A DNA stretch of 64,000 nt. Source: JAEUQQ01 sp963697285. GTDB taxonomy: Bacteria > Acidobacteriota > Vicinamibacteria > Vicinamibacterales > JAFNAJ01. The notes below the pieces were generated by a model. It ran no database searches, was not told the DNA's origin, and worked only from the letters and a program-made list of their open reading frames with translations. Made by a program: the position numbers and the translations under genes. Below are positions 59,035 to 64,000 of the stretch, in pieces. Within the stretch, counting starts at the first letter, position 1; every line of letters begins with the position of its first letter. The stretch is from assembly GCA_963697285.1 (NCBI GenBank), contig CAVONI010000008.1, forward strand, positions 169,140 through 233,139. Direction: 5' to 3'.

Positions 59035-62000
59035 TCACTTGACCCGCACGGGGCCGAGCCGTGATCGCTCCAGCGCCCGGTTGAGCGTCGGGAGCTCGCC
59101 GTCGAGCGCTCCTCGCAGGGCCGCCAGGTGGACCTGGAGTTCGGCCGACAACTCGTCGAACACGGCGTAGCTCTGTCGGGTCGGACGTGCGTCGGCGTTC
59201 TCGACGACGTCCTGCAAGGCAGCGATCCGGTTGTTCAGGCGAATGGGGAAGTTGAGCGGGTCCTTCGGGCTGCGGTTCTTCACCTGGTAAATCGCTTCTT
59301 CGACGGCAGACAGCCTGGCGACGAATGCCCCGGCGATCGCCTTCAGCTCGGACGAGGCCCGGGCGTCGACGCGCTCGGCGACCTGCGCCTTCAGCGCGCG
59401 CACGGTGATCACCGCCTGGTTCGCTTCGCTCGTGCGCTCGCTGATCTGCCGCGCAAGGGCGAACTGCGCCAGCAGGTCTGCGTCGGTGACGTCGGTGAGC
59501 CGGGGATCCCTGGCGACGGTCAGCGATTGTTCATGCACGCGGCCATCGACATCGAGGCGGACGCGATAGGTCCCTGGCGGCACGAGTGGACCCCGTTCGG
59601 GCCGCGCTCCGCGCAGGATCATCCCCTCGAACGTGACGGCCCCGCTGGTCCGCAGGTCCCATCTGACGCGGTGTGCGCCAGCCCTGGCGAGCGTCTCGCC
59701 GGCGAACCGACGCAGGCTTCGACCGTCCGCATCGAGGATCTCGAGCGCGACGGCGTTCGCCGGGGTCTTGAGGAAGAAGTCGAGCATCGCGGCGCGCGAC
59801 CGACGATACGCAGGCCCCGGCTCGAACAGGTGCACCGACGCGTTCAGGACGTCTGCCGAGACCTGTCGCAGTGCCCCGATGCCGTCGAGCACGTAGAACG
59901 AGCGGCCGTGCGTGGCAATCACGAGGTCGTCGTCTTCGACGACAAGGTCGGGCACCTGGACATCGGGCAAGTTCAGCGACAGGGACTGCCACCCGGCACC
60001 CGCGTCGAACGAGACGTAGATGCCGTGCTCGGTGCCAGCGTAGAGCAGGCCAGCCCGTCGGGGGTCTTCGCGGATGGCGTGGACGTAATCGCCCGGTGCG
60101 ATGCCGCGCGTGATGGGCGTCCACGTCTTGCCGAAGTCCTGCGTCCGCCAGGCGTACGGCGCACGATCATCGAGGCGGTAACGCTTCCCCGCGAGGTAGG
60201 CGGTCCCGGGCGCGTGCGGCGACGCGTCGATGAGGCTGACCGTCGTGAACTCCGGCATGCCTGCTGGCGTGATGTCGGCCCAGCTGCTTGCCACCGTCGC
60301 GTGTCACGTGCACGCGCCCGTCGTCCGATCCCGACCCAGAGGGTGTCGGGCTCGAGACGCGACGCCGCGATGGTGAAGATGGTGGCAAAGAACTCCGGGC
60401 CGTTCTGGTCCTTGGTGATCGGCCCACCCGAATCGCCCAGCGTCTTCGGGTCGGCGCGCGTCAGGTCTGGACTGATCCGCTCCCAGGTCGCGCCCTCGTC
60501 CCTGGTGCGCCACACGTGCTGCGAGCCGGCGTACACCGTGTGCGGCCCGATCGTCGACACGGCAATCGGGAACGTCCAGTTCCAGCGTTCGGGCACGCTG
60601 CCGGCCGATTCGCCCGAGTAGAGCCGCGGGTAGGGCTGGATGTCGCGTGCCTGGCCCGTGCGCCTGTCGTAGCGCGTGAGGTAGGCCTCCTGGCCCCCCG
60701 CGTAGAAGATGTTCGCGTCCGTCGGATGCGGGACCACGTGGCCGCTCTCGTTTCCGCCGGCGGCATAGAGCCAGCGACCCTGGGCGTCGCGCGGGTCGCG
60801 CAGGTGCTCGGCGGCGTCGCTCGGGACGCAGGCCGTCGAGTTGTCCTGCTGCGCGCCGCAGACGTGGAACGGCGTGTCGGCCGTCGTGGCCACGTGGTAC
60901 ATCTGCGCCGTGGGATAGTCCTGGTGCGACCACGTGCGCCCGCCGTTCACGCTGATGGTGCCGCCACCGTCGTTGCAGTCGATCATCCGTTGCGGGTTGG
61001 CGGGGTCGATCCAGAGATCGTGGTGGTCGGCGTGGGTTTCGGGAAGCACCGTGAAGGTGCGTCCGCCGTCCGTCGAGCGGTTCATCTGGAAGTTGAGCGC
61101 GTACACCGTGTCACGGTCACGCGGATCGGCGACGATGCGCGAGAAGTAGAAGGCGCGCTGGCGCAGGTCGCGGTCTTCGTTCACCTTCGTCCACGTGCCG
61201 CCCGCGTCGTCTGATCGGAACAGTCCCCCGGCGTCGGCTTCGACGAGCGCGTAGACCCTGCGGCCATCGGCGCGCGACACGGCGACCGTGATCTTTCCGA
61301 GCGTCCCGCCCGGCAGGCCCGGGATTCCTGGTGATCTCTGTCCAGGTATCCCCGCCGTCCGCAGACTTGAAGAGGCCGGAGCCGGGACCGCCGCTCGACA
61401 GCATCCAGGGCGTGCGGTAGACCTCCCACAGCGTCGCGAAGAGCACGCGCGGATCGTTCTCGTCGAAGGCGATGTCGACGGCGCCGACCTTGTCGCTGCG
61501 GAAGAGCACGCGCACCCAGGTCGCCCCACCGTCGCGTGATCGGTAGACGCCTCGCTCGGCGTTCGGTCCATACGGATGCCCCAGCGCCGCAACGAACACG
61601 ACGTCCGGGTTCGTCGGGTGAATGCGGATGCGGCCGATCGCGTGCGAGTCGGCCAGCCCGATGTGCCTCCACGTCTTGCCCGCGTCGAGCGACTTGTAGA
61701 CGCCATCGCCCTGCATGACGTTGCCGCGGAGCTGCGTCTCGCCCATTCCCAGGTACACGACGTCGGGATGGGACTCCGAGACGGCGACCGCGCCGACCGA
61801 GCTGCTCCTGATCTGGCCGTCGGTCACCGGCGCCCATGTCACGCCTCCGTCGGTCGTCTTCCAGAGACCGCCGCCCGTGGCCCCGAAGTAGGTACTCGTT
61901 CGGCCGGCTGGTCGTCCCGGCCGCCGCGATCGAGCGGCCGCCCCGCGCCGGCCCGATGCTCCGCCACTGCAGCGCCGTCCACTGATCGAGACGCGGCGTG

Positions 62001-62065
62001 GTGCCTGCGTCTTGTGCGGCAACGCTCGTTGCCGAGAGGAGCAATACGAGCAGCGCAGCTTTCAT
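59035..62065 (-). pseudogene. VPS10/BNR-repeat beta-propeller protein, several frameshifts
   Basis: The protein starts at ATG 62065 (MKAALLVLLLSATSVAAQ, preceded by AAAGGAA). The body is a sortilin-like propeller with repeated Asp-box motifs: KTTDGGVTW, KSLDAGKTW, RSRDGGATW, KSADGGDTW, RSDDAGGTW and RSTDGGRTF. The C-terminal part is alpha-helical (LLAQFALARQISERTSEANQ). The frame is broken at about 61891, 61324, 60331 and 60283; deleting one base at each restores family sequence (EYYFGATGGGLW, RNPGLPGGTLGK, WVGSDDGRVHV, GGKQWADITPAG). The full product would be about 1000 residues. Such proteins are often labelled glycosyl hydrolases; no activity can be shown here. Confidence 0.78.
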
Positions 62066-62127
62066 CCTGGCGTTCCTTTCGTGCGTGGTCGTCGACATGG
62101 AGGGCTCGAGCGGCGGTGGTGCGACGC

Positions 62128-63123
62128 TCACGACAACGACACGTACCGGCCGAGGCCACGCTCTCTCGCAAGGGCCATGGCGATGGAGCCTGCGACGATG
62201 TCCTGGAAGGCGAGACCGGTGGCATCGAACAGCGTGATCTCGTCGGCGCGCGTGCGCCCGGCGCATTGGCCGGCCAGGATCGCACCCAGCGTCAGGTGGG
62301 CCGTATCGGCAGCCACCAGGCCCTGGGCGATCGCGTGCTGCGTTTCGCCAATCGTGTTGGCCTGCGTCACGTCGTCGACCACCAGCGTGCCCTTCGCGAA
62401 CAGTGCCGTCTCGACCTCGATCTTGCCTCGCGTGTCGGTGCCGAACATGCTCACGTGCATCCCCGCGGTCACCCAGTCGGCGCGCAGGACGGGTTCGCGT
62501 GCGCCCATCGCGGTGACCACGACGTCGGCCCCGCGCACGGCCGCTTCCGCCGTTGCCGACACGACGACCGACACACCGGGGCGCGCAGCGAGCGCCTGCG
62601 CGAAGCGATCCAGGTTGGCGGACGAGGCGTCGAACGCCCTGATTTCGGTGATCGGGAGGCTGTGGCAGAGCGCCTGGGCCTGGCCGGTGCCTTGAACACC
62701 GCAACCGAGGATGGCGGCGACACGGGAGTCGGGCCGGGCCAGGACGCCGGCCGCCAGGGCGCCGACGGCGGCGGTGCGGACCGTCGTGATGTGATTCCCG
62801 TCCATCACCGCGAGAGGCACGCCGGTCTGCGGATCGAAGAGGATTGTCGTCGACTGGTGCGCGGTGAGGCCCCGGGGTGGATTGTCGAGCCAGAATCCGC
62901 CTGCTTTCAGGCCGATGATTCCCTCGTCCTGCACGTACCCCGACTTGATGCCGAAGATGCCACGGTGCGCCCGGACTTCTTCGCGCACCACCGGGTAGGC
63001 CTGCGTCCGCCCTTCGGCAAAGGCCACGAAAGCTGCCCGGAGCGCGGGCACCATGACGTCGAGCGTGAGCAGGTGCTGCAGTTCGGCCCGGTTGAGGACG
63101 AGGATGTCGCCGGTGGGGCTCAC
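62128..63123 (-). CDS. Ornithine cyclodeaminase/mu-crystallin family protein
   Basis: A 331-residue NAD(P)-binding protein: LLTLDVMVPALRAAFVAFAE at the start, the dimerisation region HITTVRTAAVGALAAGVLAR, the nucleotide site AAILGCGVQGTGQAQAL, and VDDVTQANTIGETQHAIAQG. Relatives are ornithine cyclodeaminase, ketimine reductase, EutC of ectoine utilisation and the iminosuccinate reductase BhcD. GTG 63121-63123 overlaps the TGA of the upstream dehydratase (GTGA), which decides the start. The close coupling to a serine/threonine dehydratase homologue is the pattern of eutBC or of the beta-hydroxyaspartate pathway. Further genes of either pathway are not in the window. Confidence 0.85.
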   Translation of the reverse strand: MSPTGDILVLNRAELQHLLTLDVMVPALRAAFVAFAEGRTQAYPVVREEVRAHRGIFGIKSGYVQDEGIIGLKAGGFWLDNPPRGLTAHQSTTILFDPQTGVPLAVMDGNHITTVRTAAVGALAAGVLARPDSRVAAILGCGVQGTGQAQALCHSLPITEIRAFDASSANLDRFAQALAARPGVSVVVSATAEAAVRGADVVVTAMGAREPVLRADWVTAGMHVSMFGTDTRGKIEVETALFAKGTLVVDDVTQANTIGETQHAIAQGLVAADTAHLTLGAILAGQCAGRTRADEITLFDATGLAFQDIVAGSIAMALARERGLGRYVSLS

Positions 63124-64000
63124 GCGTTCCTCCCCGCCCGGGCAGGGTGCTGGCCCGTCATCAGCGGCGCGACGATGTCGAAGTCCACGTTGCCGCCGCT
63201 GAGAATGACGCCGACCCGGAGCCCTGCGACCGGCACCGCGCCGTCGAGCAGGGCGGCGACGGCCAGTGCTCCGGTGGGTTCGATCAGCAGCTTCATGCGT
63301 TCCCACACGAAGAACATGGCGTTGAGGATCGCCTCGTCCGACACGACGACCATGTCATCGACGTGTCGGCGAATCAGCGGGAAGGTGAGCGCGCCGAGCG
63401 ACGGCGTGCGGGCGCCGTCGGCAATGGTCTCCGGGTTCGAGACCTTGTGCAGGATGCCCGTCTTGAATGAACGCATCGCATCGTCGGCCAGTGCCGGTTC
63501 GACCCCGATCACGCGACAGTCGGGGGCGAGGGCGTCGACGCTGATGGCCGATCCCGAGAGCAGTCCCCCGCCTCCGCAGGGCACGAGCAGCACGTCGAGT
63601 GGGCCGGCATCCTCGATCAGTTCCTTGGCGGCGGTCCCCTGGCCGGCGATGACGTGCGCGTGATCGTACGGCGGAATCACGGTCAGCCCCCGTGCGTCGG
63701 CGATCTCGTGCGCGAGTGTCTCGCGGGTCGTCTGGTGCTTGTCGTAGGTGATGACCTCGGCGCCATACCCGCGCGTGGCGGCAAGCTTGACGGCCGGCGC
63801 GTCCTGCGGCATGACGATCGTGGCGGGGACGCCAAGGAGCGGGCAGCCGAGCGCGATGGCTTGCGCGTGGTTGCCGGACGAGTAGGTGAGGACGCCGCGG
63901 GCCCGTTGCTCCGGGCTCAGTTGCACGAGGGCGTTGTAGGCGCCACGGAACTTGAAGGCGCCGCCACGCTGGAGGTGTTCACCCTTGAACACGACGCGGG
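63120..64000 (-). CDS. Threonine/serine dehydratase family protein, N-terminus beyond window
   Basis: A fold-type II PLP enzyme that runs off the right edge; about 293 residues are visible. The PLP lysine is in GGAFKFRGAYNAL, followed by YSSGNHAQAIALG (the Asn contacts the cofactor) and the phosphate-binding loop LVPCGGGGLLSGSA. The end VGVILSGGNVDFDIVAPLM is typical. There is no C-terminal ACT domain, so it is of the catabolic type. Relatives are threonine deaminase, the hydroxyectoine-utilisation dehydratase EutB and beta-hydroxyaspartate dehydratase BhcB. It is translationally coupled to the cyclodeaminase homologue downstream. The missing N-terminal 25-30 residues prevent a finer call. 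Confidence 0.86.
   Translation of the reverse strand, partial: RVVFKGEHLQRGGAFKFRGAYNALVQLSPEQRARGVLTYSSGNHAQAIALGCPLLGVPATIVMPQDAPAVKLAATRGYGAEVITYDKHQTTRETLAHEIADARGLTVIPPYDHAHVIAGQGTAAKELIEDAGPLDVLLVPCGGGGLLSGSAISVDALAPDCRVIGVEPALADDAMRSFKTGILHKVSNPETIADGARTPSLGALTFPLIRRHVDDMVVVSDEAILNAMFFVWERMKLLIEPTGALAVAALLDGAVPVAGLRVGVILSGGNVDFDIVAPLMTGQHPARAGRNA

Noticed and set aside
54428..59038. A single 1536-residue hydrolase-TonB receptor fusion
   Set aside because: The middle part is non-protein-like, contains the promoter, operator and ribosome-binding site of the receptor, and the receptor has its own signal peptide. A one-base slip at 57519 explains the open frame.
1..64000. CRISPR arrays
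   Set aside because: All tandem repeats seen lack unique spacers of constant length; no cas genes.

Overview
The window is high-GC bacterial DNA, most likely from an acidobacterium of the Vicinamibacteria/Luteitalea type. This is inferred from gene content: three large Oar-like TonB receptors with a carboxypeptidase-regulatory N-terminal domain, a DUF1800/DUF1501 pair, a VPS10/BNR propeller protein, a secreted S8 protease and extracytoplasmic esterases. No rRNA, tRNA or CRISPR array was seen.

Region by region. 0-3.1 kb: housekeeping-type genes (membrane-anchored methyltransferase, class I aminotransferase, SpoU RNA methyltransferase) and tandem repeats. 3.1-22.7 kb: a catabolic island, with a FadR-type GntR regulator on the + strand and, on the - strand, TcuB, a TonB receptor, a TRAP transporter (DctP-DctQ-DctM), a PrpF-family isomerase, a type-B carboxylesterase, a carboxylesterase-tannase fusion, an MFS carrier, a Tat-exported dihydroxyphthalate-decarboxylase-like protein, a tannase and TcuA. 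TcuA/TcuB are the tricarballylate dehydrogenase pair, so the island reads as uptake of an ester, hydrolysis outside the cytoplasm, import of a tricarboxylate and oxidation to aconitate. Copies of TGTATACA sit at the gntR, TcuB and TonB promoters and again, 35 kb away, in front of a paralogous TonB receptor at 54.4-57.3 kb. I propose these are operators of one GntR regulon.

22.7-36.6 kb: Tam-like methyltransferase, SDR, alpha/beta hydrolase, two frameshifted genes (NAD(P)-binding oxidoreductase, TetR), SYLF protein, DUF1501/DUF1800, a TonB receptor of a different subtype, FAD oxidoreductase and class A beta-lactamase-like hydrolase. Two 100-bp palindromic elements lie here. 36.6-40.8 kb: a visibly more A/T-rich accessory segment with three attC-like sites, a VapBC-type toxin-antitoxin cassette, a reverse-oriented nitroreductase cassette and a C-terminal integron integrase remnant.

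40.8-64 kb: a 910-residue coiled-coil protein, M14 peptidase, S8 protease with four C-terminal repeats, LOG protein, D-threonine-aldolase-like enzyme, orphan microcompartment shell protein, YbjQ, pterin dehydratase, haem-type membrane protein, PhoD phosphatase, the second operator-bearing TonB locus with an alpha/beta hydrolase and VPS10 protein, and an ornithine cyclodeaminase/threonine dehydratase pair that runs off the end. Several long genes carry single-base indels that break an otherwise intact reading frame; these could be real decay or sequence errors.
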